Positions 24,040 through 35,399 of a stretch of DNA of 64,000 bases are shown here, piece by piece. A program made the position numbers and the translations under genes. Origin of the DNA: Cryptomeria japonica. Its lineage: Eukaryota > Streptophyta > Pinopsida > Cupressales > Cupressaceae. The number at the start of each line of letters is the position of its first letter. Position 1 is the stretch's first letter. The stretch covers positions 141,579,872-141,643,871 of the forward strand of contig NC_081413.1 of the NCBI RefSeq assembly GCF_030272615.1. Reading direction: 5' to 3'. Below the pieces are notes generated by a model, which did no database searches, had not been told where the DNA came from, and saw nothing but the letters and a program-made list of their open reading frames with translations.

Positions 24040-24056
24040 TTTTACCCCTCTTTGAG
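24040..24056 (-). other. Polypurine tract
   Basis: CTCAAAGAGGGGTAAAA sits immediately before TGTAGACAC on the minus strand. It is nearly identical to the tract before the 3' LTR at 56,856 (CTCAAAGAGGGGCAAAA), the priming site for plus-strand DNA synthesis. Confidence 0.8.
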
Positions 24057-26536
24057 ACAAAGCGATTATGAGCATTGTTTCAAAGAAAATTGAAAAAAAA
24101 AGATCATGCCCTAGTAAACCAAAGAATGGAGGTAGGATGCCCCCTCGAGAGATTGTTTATGTATGAAAGAAATGAATGATCTCTCGAAAGAAGAGAAGAA
24201 TGGTTAGTCAGAAGTGAAGAATGTTAATTGATTATAGAGAAGGGGTGATTGACATCAAATGAAGAAATTATCAATTGATCAAAGAGAATAGATAGCATGA
24301 TAATGATTGACTTGATGAATAGATAGAAGGATTCATGGGATAGAAGAAATGTTAGCTAGAAGAAATGCAAGGGAGAAGTGAAGGATGATTAGTGTGATAA
24401 AATCTTGCTTTCACAAAAGCTAATATTAGGTGAGAGCCTTTATTTGATATGACAAAATGGATGTGACGCACCATGACATTGAAGGTCAGAGCGATAATGC
24501 AATCCCTTTGCATAAAACAGACATGTTGCGGACAAGGAGTGGTTTGACCATCCTAAGGCATACTTGCCCCAAAATAATATGAGACACCCCATAAAAAGTA
24601 GACAAAAGCAAAAGACCGCGAGCCATCTCGACCACTCTAAATCACTTAGTGACGTCATTGAGCAACATAAGAACATGATCGAAGATAAATCAATGAAAAA
24701 TAAGATTTACAAATCCAAACAAGTCAAGTGCCATTCTGATCTTGTTGTCAAAAGTGATAATGTTTATTTGATGATAGGACGATCATGATGTTTGACTTCA
24801 GGGAATGCAGTACCCCATCTAAGACAGGACACAACCTAGTTTCGAGTATACCACACCCTGCATATGACCCATGATAATATTGACAAAGACAAATGATACT
24901 AATGTTGATTGATTGATAAGACAAGCTGACCAATTTGAATGCTTGGTTGATTGAACAATTCATCTGTTAATGCATGATTTGTTTAAGTGCAATGTTTATC
25001 ATGTTTTATGTCTGATGTCCACTCAAATGTTTGTCTATATACAAAGGGGACAGTTTATTGGTAAAATGAAATGAAAGCATTTGTTTTGGATTTTTATTGT
25101 TTTCCAATTTTTAGGGTTTTTGAATATATTTTATTTTTTGTGCTTTTTTTTAGGATATTTTATGAATGTTTTTGAATTATTTCAGGACAATTTTATGAAT
25201 GTTTTTGTATTATTTTAGGACGTTTTTCAAATTTTTTGTAATTATTTCAGGATGTTTTTTTTGAATGTTTTTGGATTATTTCAAGACATTTTATGAATTT
25301 TTTTGTATTATTTCAAGACGTTTTTCAATTTTTATTGTAATTATTTCAAGACAATTTTTTATTTTTAGTGTTTTTTTTCAAGACTTTATTTGATTTTTAG
25401 TGATTTTTTTCAGTACTTTATTTGATTTCTATGATTTTTTTCAAGAATTTGTCCCTAGTGTCTAGAAAGGCAAGGAATATGCCAAATGGATAGATAAGCT
25501 TGCTGAAATGTCGGTGGATAGAGGGAAGACAAAGGGCATTTACTATGGAGACAAAGTAGGAGACAAAGTAGATTCAAGTCCAAGGGCTATTGAGCAATGG
25601 GGATAAGGGACTAGATATGACAATGTAAGGCAATGGCATGGCATGAGGGACATGCCAATAATTTTTTAAAACCATGTTTGCATTTTAAGTCCTTATGTTA
25701 GATCAAGATCAAGGGACGAAAAAGAGTGTATGGATAGTCATAGGATATGGATAAGACAAGAAATATCAAGAATGGAGAAGGGACATGAATAGGCTAAGGA
25801 ATATGGACAGAAGGTTGCAATAAGCCAAGGAATATGGATGAAAGGTTGTGATAAGCCAATGGATAAAGGCCAAAAGTTGTGATAGACTGAAAGATGGGAA
25901 AATGATGCATGACATTCATGAAGATCCTCAGCCTTGTCAAGATCAAAGGTGGAAAAGGGAATAAGGACATGAGGGTATGATAGGACAAGGAAGGGGTATG
26001 ATAGGGATATGCTAGGATAATGAAGGGCAATAGGATAATGAAGGGTGAAAGGATAATGAAGGCCAATAGGATAGTATAAATGAAACCTGCCCCCAAGTAT
26101 GGTATGAAAGAAGTTCATGAATTACACATAATGCTTGTTTTCCAGGTTTTCATCATGGTACTTGGCCAAGGTGCTTGTTTTCCGGGTTTTCACCTGTGGA
26201 CAAAAAAAAAATCTTCTTTTTTTTCATTCTTTTTTAAAAAAAAAAAATTTTAGTAGAAAATGAGCACATGATAGGGGATGGAAGAAGGGCTCAAGCATAT
26301 CGTTGTTTGGATAGTAGCCTTGAAAAATGGACCATGACCTTTAAAAGTATTCTCAAAGATGTTGGCAGGATAATGATAATGAAATGGGACTAAGGCAAGA
26401 ATTTATGCAAAAAAATGGATAGGATGGATGAAAGTATATAAAATATGCATTGGATCATGGATAGTGTATTGGAAGAATTGGTCATGAGCAGATGGAAATG
26501 TTGGCAAGATAAGCATTGGCACACACCTTGAGGATC
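24057..26536 (-). other. Repetitive 3' region of the minus-strand element
   Basis: Non-coding. From about 25,140 to 25,440 a 30-33 bp unit (TTTTTGTATTATTTCAGGACG and variants) repeats about nine times. From 25,780 to 26,080 a GGATAATGAAGGGCAATAGG-like unit and an AGCCAAGGAATATGGA unit reiterate. The rest is simple or AT-rich. Tandem repeats in the 3' untranslated region are common in Tat-lineage elements. Confidence 0.55.
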
Positions 26537-26543
26537 TCAAATT

Positions 26544-27893
26544 TTAAGATTTTGAGGGAGGAAAGGCCATGGATTTTGGGACATAAGAACCCAAAATGGA
26601 TGAAGGAGGTGATGGAGGAATAGATTTGAAATATTTGGATGTAGGAGTAGTAATTTTGGATGCCAAGTTGGATTTTTCTTTTGATTTTTGTTCTTCAAGG
26701 AGCTTCTTAGGAACCCACATTGTTTTGGATTTTTCATGCTTTTGTGGTTCTTTGTAATGGATTACTTGCACAGGGGACTTAAAAACCCATATATATTTTG
26801 ACTTTGCTTTATTTTTCTCAGTGGGCCCTTGTGGCCTTTTGGACATTTATTTTTCTTTTTGGATCATATTTTTCTTTGTTTTGACATGTCGATTAGACTG
26901 GACATGTTGATCCTTGAATACATGTGGATTGCTGGACTGATGACTTTTATGATTGACATCCAAATTGCTTGGAGGGGGAAACGAATGCATGGATGGATAG
27001 GAATGATATGGAGGTATTTTAGAGGGATGGAAGGTGCTCAAAGATGTGTGCCTTTGCTGACCTTGAATAGGGAACAAAGGGATATAAGGACCTAAGATGG
27101 ATGGAAGGAATTAAGGGCTACGTGCATGTTTAGATTTAGGAGGGATGTTGGATTTAGTAGGGGTACCAACATCTTGAGGAATGTCACTAAGGATATGACC
27201 ATTAATACTTTCTTTAGCATGAAGGGGTTATTTCTTGTGGAGGTATACCCCTTTGCCTTTATGAATATCTTGACTTGTAGGATACTCTTTGATTTGGGAA
27301 GAAGATGCAAGTCCATTATGAGGTGGACACGACATGAGAGAAATAATGAGATCATGAAGTGGATCGGATTGGACCAAAGTGGAAGAACCCATTGTGAATG
27401 TTGGGGGGTTCATGAATATATTGCACTGACATGTTAGAATCATGAGGAGGATTAGGATCATGAGGGTACTAGGATTGTGTAGTGGACTTGGATTGATGAC
27501 AAGCTCTTCATGAGATGGAATGGGAGGAATAAGGGGATCATCTAAAGAAATGAGATCTTGGAGTATATATGGAGGATTAGGACATGGAGATGGAGGAATA
27601 AGGGGATATTATGGAGGGTTTGAAGGGATGATAGCTTCTTGTGGTGGACATGAATCTAAAAGGATACTTTGATCTTGACAAGGAGGAAGGTCATTAGATT
27701 CCTCTTTAAAGGGGCTCTGCTCTTGACTTTCAATGGGATCATTAGAAATGATAGAAGGGATATCTTGATCTTGGTTAGGGAGTAGAATGTCAATGGGATT
27801 TTGGATAGGATGGACAATGATAGGGGGATCATCAAAGGAAATGAGATCTTGGTCAAATTGAGAATGTAATGGAAAAGTTTTAGGGTCTTGATA
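26544..27893 (-). pseudogene. Decayed ORFs of the minus-strand LTR element
   Basis: Several minus-strand frames follow each other, starting 27,893 and running down to 26,544. The upstream part is Asp/Pro/Ser/Gln-rich (words such as QDPKTFPLHSQFDQDL). The last 100 residues are basic, with KYIWVFKSPVQVIHYKE and TMWVPKKLLEEQ. No gag, protease, RT or integrase motif is seen, so it is probably an extra ORF near the 3' end of the element. Frames change near 27,590, 27,230 and 27,080. The inverted end of the transposon at 27,894 cuts it, so the upstream part is missing. Confidence 0.4.
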
Positions 27894-27959
27894 GGGCATG
27901 TGCACAAAGATGGTGGTAAGAAAAGTGGACACCACCCCAAAAAAACATGGAAAAACAAG

Positions 27960-28170
27960 CAACGCATATGTGGTTTTAAAATTTGAAATTCCTGCGTACG
28001 CGCTTAGGTTTGTTCTTCCCGAGCCTAGAGAAGATAGCGCGTACGCGCTGCTTTTAGAAAAATGAGCGTGTACGCGCTATGATTAGGAAAATGAGTGCAC
28101 ACATGCTGCTCATAGGAAAATAAGCGTGTATGTGCTAATAATCCAAATAAAACCATGTACGCGGTGCCTG
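27960..28170. repeat. Left subterminal palindrome array
   Basis: Six copies of a word around GCGTACGCGC (best: AGCGCGTACGCGCTG near 28,033) at about 25-40 bp spacing, several followed by AGGAAAATGAG. Such subterminal repeats are typical binding sites of a transposase. CpG decay is visible in several copies (GTGTATGTGC and similar). Confidence 0.75.
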
Positions 28171-28259
28171 GTAAAAAAAAAAAAAAAAAAATTGGGTCTC
28201 ATTTACCCGTGAATAGTGTGTTTTTAACTTCGTTTTTTCCCCATTTCCTCTCCCAAACC

Positions 28260-30898
28260 ATGAACGAGGTGCTAGATTTATCCTCCAAGCTATGGATCAA
28301 GGTTAGTTTTTCCTTATTTTTGTCTTTCTTTTCGATTTATGCAATTTGGTTCACATTTTGAATTTAATTTCATTAATTTTGATTAGGTTTTTTCATTTTT
28401 TGTTTCAAAAACCAGATTCTTCTAATCCAGAACAAGAACAACCAAATGCACCTCCTGAAAACCCACAAGAACAACCAAATGCACCTCCTGAAAAACACAC
28501 AAGAACAACCCCCAATTCCTCCTTTTGACTGCACACCTGAAACATAGGAAGAATTAATTAATCAGTTAGGACAAAATAAGTCTAAAATCAATAGAGTGAT
28601 TGTTAAATTGAAAACTTCTAAACTTGACCATCATCAATCCTTGGCCACTAGCCTAGAAACATTAGCTAGTAGTGTCATAACTGTTTCCATAGAAATTACC
28701 AAATGGGGAAGCTTTAGGGATAGGTGTCGTCAATTCTATGCCAATGGGCTATCATACGATGGAGTAAAAAACAAAAATATTACTAAACAACAAATATGTA
28801 CCCTTTTTGTTGATCCCAAAACTGGTCAGTCATTACCTCTTAATGTAAAGAGGTTTCCCATACAATCATGTACCAATGTGCAGATGAAGAATCTTTTTTG
28901 GTAGAGGTTGTGGATGGTCTTTGATGATCCACCTTGTAATAATTATGAGGTGCCATTATATTTTTTGAGAAAAATATATTGTGAGTTTGTGCTCAATGTG
29001 CGGCCAAACTATTTTGACATGAGAGAGTTTCATGGTAGAGGTGGTGGCTCTACCCAAGATAGACCTGGAGCCCGTAGGCAATTAGCCATGGAGAGTCGTC
29101 ACCCCCTAACACCCAAACCCAAGGTGCATCATGTTGTCCCATTAGAGCTAAAAGAGTCGATGGAGCTACAGACTCTTCAAGCAGCCACAACATTTACTGG
29201 TGCCATCATCCAGCATGGGATGTCATTAGTACACCCTATTGTATTGGATGATGAACCATTAGAGGGTGACAGGGATCCCATCCAGCATATGTGTGTCAGT
29301 TGCTCGAGGATATGCTCGGGGATAGATGATGCAGCCGGTGCAGATGGATCCTCATATCATATGTGCACGATTTACGATTGTAGATGTTGGGCTCACAAGG
29401 TTGAGGATGTCATGCTGACAGATGAGTTGATGGACATGGTGTTTGCCCATGAGCCATAGACACAGGTGTGTTGATTTGAATTCATAACATTTTATTTATC
29501 AATCACTTTAAATTTGTAATTACATAAATGAATTTTCATTTATACATCGATTTAAATTGAGACAAATAATATGCATTTCAAGCTGCAGTAGTGGTATCCC
29601 ATACACCTCCCCCAGTTACTATAGCTGCAACTTGGATGCCTAAGGTATAAAATTTGTAACATGTTAAAATAGAATAGTACACTTTGAATTCAAAAAAATA
29701 CAAGATATACTAACTATCTTCAATGCTTGATCCAATTTCTGGTTTGAAGGTGTTGACAGGAGACGAAATGTCTCAGATTGATGACATCACGATCTCAGTG
29801 ATCGATTTTGGCCTACAAGGCTATACGGTATCATATTTTGTACAACTCTTTTTATGTATTGTTTTGATGGAATATGCAAGTCATTTCATTTTAGAACATT
29901 AAAATTATGTTTAATTTATTATCTGTACTAATATCTCATGTTAATTTTATTTTTTTAGGGTACCCCCTTTGCATCTAGGGCTCGTCCTAAGAAAAAGAAT
30001 TCCTTGAAGACGCCAAAATGTGGGAAGAAGGTAATTGAACACATTTTTAGTTGTACAATTATTTGAAAATGTTGAAATCAAGTATTAGTTGGGGTTTATA
30101 GATTGATTAGTGTTTTTTGTCTATTTTACATGTACAACAGCCATTGAGTTTTATGGATTTATTGAATGCACCTGATTCGCTCGTGGATCAAGAGAGGGTG
30201 GAGGTATGTATCTCTACTTTATTTTCTTGATTTCATGATTATATGCACGCGTACATGTGAACTTGTGATATATTATAATCTTACAATTTTTTCATACAAG
30301 AAATATCCATACCTATTTCGTCAATGGTGAACCCTCCTCTCAGGATCCGGTACACTTTTGTTTGATATGTAAAATTAATTGTTTTTAACCTTCAATACTT
30401 ATCATTATATTAATTGTATTTAATCTTTGAACATATTTTGTATAGGTAATAGCAATAGTTTCCACATCGATGGTGAGCCATCCTCAGTCCATTGGAGAAG
30501 CATCTCAGGCACAAGTACGTCATTGTTTTCTATATTATAGCATTTAAGTGTTTTTGATATATTTATGTTAGTACATTGTATTAATTGTACATTTAATCTA
30601 CAATAGACCCCTTCGCGGTACAACCATAACGTGGATCCATTTAAGTATGTCTTCAAGAAAACTCCTAAGAGTGACAAGGAGAGGAGAGCGAAGACATTAG
30701 CTCCTAGATCAGCCGATGAGGTAATCTACATTTCAATTGCAAAGGAATTAAAGTTAAATGCATAGTTATGTTGTTAATTGTGAACTATTTTCTACAAAAG
30801 AATTCTAACTTGGCTTTTGAATTGTGGTTTTGCAACCATCTACAGAGCCACATACTACATTGAAGAGGCTTGATTTTAATGATCCACCACAGGTTTAG
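28260..30898 (+). pseudogene. Multi-exon transposon gene of unknown function
   Basis: Candidate start ATG 28260, with exon 1 ending ATCAAG|GTTAGT (28301). The long exon 2 (28416 to about 29465) has a Pro/Gln/Asn repeat, then a helical stretch and WGSFRDRCRQFYANGLSYDG. A Cys-rich region (HMCVSCSRICSG) and a stop at 29457 follow. Then come short exons bounded by good AG and GT sites: 29589-29644, 29750-29827, 29959-30030, 30141-30203, 30301-30349, 30446-30514, 30607-30720 and 30848-30898. Most are multiples of three and phase 0, and they encode acidic, Pro- and Lys-rich sequence ending LKRLDFNDPPQV. An insertion in an A-run near 28,495, a TAG near 28,545 and TAG 28902-28904 break exon 2. Not recognised as any family. 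It may be the accessory protein of this transposon. Confidence 0.55.
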
Positions 30899-31126
30899 TA
30901 TCATATAGTGTTAGTTTTGGTCATAGAATGACCAATACATGTAGATATATTCTACATTTTTATTGTATATCGATTTGGACATGGCATATGCCACATTTTT
31001 GTAATACTTGTATTTACTTGGCATACATGCCTTTTTTTATATATATAAATATCGATATCCGATCCAATAATGTGTAATGAGTTCATTATTTTATATTCAT
31101 TGTATTTTTTTGTTGTCCTTTAATAA

Positions 31127-31400
31127 ATTTAAATGAATATTTGTATATGTAATCAACAATATGAATATAAACAACAAAAATATATGATATAAAACATTGC
31201 AATTGTATAATATGATTTGATAAAATTTCTAAAATGTTGAATTAACCCTACAAAATTCCTTGTATTTAGTTTATTATTGTGTATTCACTCTATTTGGTGG
31301 CTACCCTTTTGTAAATTTAAAGGAATATTTGCATATGTAATCAACAATATGAATATAAACAACAAAAATCGACAATATGAATATAAACAACAATGTGTTT
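31127..31400 (+). repeat. Short direct repeat downstream of the plus-strand gene
   Basis: About 55 bp ending CAACAATATGAATATAAACAAC occurs near 31,130 and again near 31,317. The last part is repeated a third time at 31,371. A related word occurs near 4,950. Confidence 0.6.
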
Positions 31401-31419
31401 GGTGCGAGAGCACCCTCAC

Positions 31420-34400
31420 ACTCGCAATGGTCAAATTTTGTTCATCGTGTGCACAAACTGACGTCGCGAGCACGTCTAGGTGGGTAGGTTAATAGGCATT
31501 CCTCTGTTGTGCATCCCAAAGCGTCAAAACGTTGAGAGTCATACCCTACCGGTGTGATCTCTCAATTGCCTTGAGTCCAAAAAATTGTCAAAATTTGACG
31601 GACTATTTCTTCAAATTTAGGACACATATGGTCAATCATTTTGATCCCATGGGGTTGCATGAGTCTCCTCTACAATAGCCTATCTTGTTTTTGGATGAGT
31701 CAGAGCCATTTTCAATTGGTAGCATTTTTTTGCCTGCTCCAAAAACCGTCAGTTGCATGCAATGCAAAGTTGCAAGATTGGCTAGAATTGATTTGGTTCA
31801 TCATGTGCACAACCTGAAGTCACGAGCACGTCTAGGTGGGCACATTTATGCTAAGCATGTCCCTATCATGCATCCCAAAGTGCTAGAACGTCGAGAGTCA
31901 TACTGTAACAATGCGATCTCTCAAGTGCCCTGAGTCCAAAAAATTATCAAAATTTGACGGACTATTTCTTCAAATCCAAGACACATATGGTCGATTTGTT
32001 TGATCTTATGGGGTCTTATGAAGCTCCTCTACAATGGCTTGTCTCATTTTTTGATGAGTCAGAGCCATTTTCAATTGGTAGCATTTTTTTGCCTGCTCCA
32101 AAAACTGTTAGTTGCATGCAATGCAAAGTTGCAAGATTGGCTAGAATTGATTCGGTTCATCGTGTACACAAACCGACGTCGCAAATGCATCTTGGTGGGT
32201 AGGTTTACACTAGGCATGCCCCTATCATGCATCCCAAAGTGCTGAAACATCAAGAGTCATACCGTACCAGTGCGATCTCTCAAGTGCCTTGAGTCCAACA
32301 AATTGTCAAAATTTTATAGACTGTTTCTTCCAATCCAGGACAGATATGGTCGATCCATTTGATCCCGTGGGGTCGCCTGAGACTCCTCTACAATGTCTTC
32401 CCTCATTTTTTGATGAGTCCAAGCCATTTTTAATTGGTAGCATTTTTTTGCCTGCTCCAAAAACTATCAGTTGCATGCAATGCAAAGTTGAAAGATTGAC
32501 TAGAATTGATTTGGTTCATCGTGTGCACAAACCAACATCCTGAGCGCCTCCAGGTGGGTAGTTTTACGCTAGGCATGCCCCTGTCATGCATCCCAAAGCA
32601 CTGGAATGTTGAGAGTCATACCATACTGGTGAGATCTCTCAAGTGCCCTGAGTCCAAAAAATTATCAAAATTTGACGGACTGTTTCTTCCAATATAGGAT
32701 ACATATGGTCAATCCATTTGATCTCATGGTGTCGTGTGAGGCTTCTTTATAATGTCCTCTCTTAGTTTTTGACGACCCAGAGCCATTTTCAATTGGTAGC
32801 ATTTTTTCGCCTGCTGCAAAAACGGTCAGTTGCATGCAATGCAAAGTTGCAAGATTGGCTAGAATTGATTTGGTTCATCATTTGCACAAACCGACATCGT
32901 GAGCGTGTTTGAGTTGGTAGGTTTATACTAGGCATGCCCCTATCGTGCATCCCAAAGTGCTGGAACATCAAGAGTCATACCGTACTGGTGCGATCTCTCA
33001 AGTGCTCTGAGTCCAAAAAATTGTCAAAATTTGACGGATTGTTTCTTCCAATCCAGGATACATATGGTCAATCCGTTTCATCCCATGGGGTCGCATGAGG
33101 CTCCTCTACAATGTCCTCTCTCGGTTTTTGACGACTCGAAGCCATTTTCAATTGGTAGCATTTTTTGCCTGCTGCAAAAACAGTCAGTTGCATGCAATGC
33201 AAAGTTGCAAGATTGGCTAGAATTGATTTGGTTCATCGTGTGCATAAACCAATGTCCTGAGTGCATTCGGGTGGGAATTTTTACACTAGGCATGCCCCTG
33301 TCATACATCCCAAAGCGTTGGAGCATCGAGAGTCATAACGTACCGATGCGATCTCTCAATTGCCCTAAGTCCAAAAAATTATCAAAATTTGATAGACTGT
33401 TTCTTCCAATCCAGGACACATATGGTCAATCCGTTTGATCCCATGGGGTCGCGTGAGGATCCTCTACAATGTCCTTTCTCATTTTTTGATGACTCGGGGC
33501 CATTTTCAATTGGCAACATTTTTTCGCTTGCTGCAAAAACCGTCAATTGCATGCAATGCAAAGTTGTAAGACTGGCTAGAATTTATTTGGTTTGTCATGT
33601 GCACAAACCGACATTGCAAGCATGTTTGAGTGGGAAAGTTTACACTAGGCATGCCCCTGTCATGCATCCCAAAGCGCCAGAATGTCGAGAATCATACCAT
33701 ACTGGTGCGATCTCTCAAGTGCCCTGAGTCCAAAAAATTGTCAAAATTTGACGGATTGCTTCTTCCAATCCAACACACATATGGTCGATATGTTTGAACC
33801 CATGGGGTCATATGAGGCTCCTCTACAATGTCCTCTCTCTGTTTTTTACGACTCGGAGCCATTTTTTGATTGGTAGCTTTTTTTTGCCTGCTGCAAAAGT
33901 CGTCAGTTGCATTCAATGCAAAGTTGCAAGATTGGCTAAAACTGATTCGGTTCGTCATGTGCACAAATTGACGTCACGAGCGCATCCAGATGAGAAAATT
34001 TATGATAGGCATTCCCCTTTCATGTATCCCAAAGCACCGAAACGTCGAGTGTCATACCCTACCAACGTAATGTAGAAGTTGCTTGACAACTTTTTTGACA
34101 ACAATGACAATTTTTGCTCAAATTGTATCTAGTCTCATTCTATGACGCAATAATGACTCGTCGTGTGCACAAAACGGCATCACGAGCATGTACAGGTGGG
34201 TAAGTTTACACTAGGCATGCCCCTGTCATGCATCCCAAAGTACTGTAACGTCAAGAGTCATACCATACCGGTGCGATCTCTCAAGTGCCCTGAGTCCAAA
34301 AAATTGTCAAATTAGATTGGCTAGAATTGATTTGGTTCGTCGTGTGCACAAATCGATGTCGCAAGCATGTCTGGGTGGGAAAGTTTACGCTAGGAATTCC

Positions 34401-34890
34401 CTTGTCATGCATCCCAAAGCACCAGAACATCGAGAGTCATACCATACCAGTGCGATCTCTCAAGTGCCTTGAGTCCAAAAAATTATCAAAATTTGACAGA
34501 CTGTTTCTTCCAATCCAGGACACATATGGTCGATCTGTTTGACCCCGTGGGGTCACATGAGGCTCCTCTACAATGTCCTCTCTCATTTTTTGATGACTAA
34601 AAGCCATTTTTGATTGGTAGCATTTTTTCACTTGCTACAAAAGTCATCAGTTGCATGCAATGCAAAGTTGCAAGATTGGCTAGAATTGGTTCGATTCGTC
34701 GTATGCACAAACCGATGTCACGAGCGCGTCAAGGTGGGCAATTTTATGATAGGCATGCCCCTATCATGCATTGCAAAGCACCGAAATGTCAAGTGTCATA
34801 CCCTACCGACGCAATGCAGAAGTTGCTTGACAATTTTTTTGACAATAATGACATTTTTTGCTCAAATTGTATCTAGTCTCAATCTATGAC
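31420..34890. repeat. Satellite of about 359 bp, roughly nine units
   Basis: The landmark GAGTCCAAAAAATT recurs at 31572, 31932, 32291, 32650, 33009, 33367 (AAGTCC), 33726, 34292 and 34471, giving spacings of 358-360 for the first seven. Each unit contains GTTGCATGCAATGCAAAG, ACACATATGGTCGAT and a CpG-rich segment with many CpG-to-TpG/CpA differences between units. At 34,060-34,140 and 34,800-34,915 an alternative tail (AGAAGTTGCTTGACAA...) replaces part of a unit. The 179-bp step to 34,471 is a partial unit. Open frames in every unit are short and change frame between units because 359 is not divisible by three, so I do not call them genes. Confidence 0.9.
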
Positions 34891-35105
34891 CCCTATGACC
34901 CAATAATGACTCAAATAATTCTCCATGATTATACATGATCAAGGATTCTCATGATTGACCAGAGACACATCACATATACTCAAAACATAGTCACAAAACA
35001 TTGACACACAAAATAGTCACAAAATATTGTCACATATTATTAAAAAATTTGCCTCTAAATATGGTCAAATCAGCTCTAGCTATTTGATTATACAAAAAAA
35101 TGTCT

Positions 35106-35370
35106 TACAAATCATCTCATGGGATTTTATACAAAATTTGGCATTACAATATTTGCGATTCAACTCATCGCTATGTTAATATACAAATCATCTCATGGGC
35201 TTTTATACAAAATTTGGCATTACAATATGTGTGATTTAGCTCATCGCCATTTTAATATACAAAATTTGGCATGTACATATGTACAAATCATCTCATTGCC
35301 ATTTAAATATACAAAATTATGCCCCTAAACATGTAAAAATCAGCTCATGGGCATTTATATATACAAAAAA
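35106..35370. repeat. 75-90 bp degenerate tandem repeat
   Basis: The unit CATCTCATGGG...TTTATACAAAATTTGGCAT...TTAATATACAAA recurs four to five times with length variation, between the satellite and the minus-strand gene. Probably the 3' flank of that gene. Confidence 0.7.
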
Positions 35371-35399
35371 TGAATATAGAACAATTCGTCGATGATTTA

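Noticed and set aside
26829-27437. Plus-strand frames opposite the decayed minus-strand ORFs
   Set aside because: They are shadows of the Pro/Ser-rich minus strand with Met/Gly/Trp-rich products of no recognisable type.
31685-34889. Repeated 60-135 residue frames with similar peptides in the satellite
   Set aside because: They recur only because the unit recurs. The 359-bp period shifts frame between units, and no start context or conserved length is seen.
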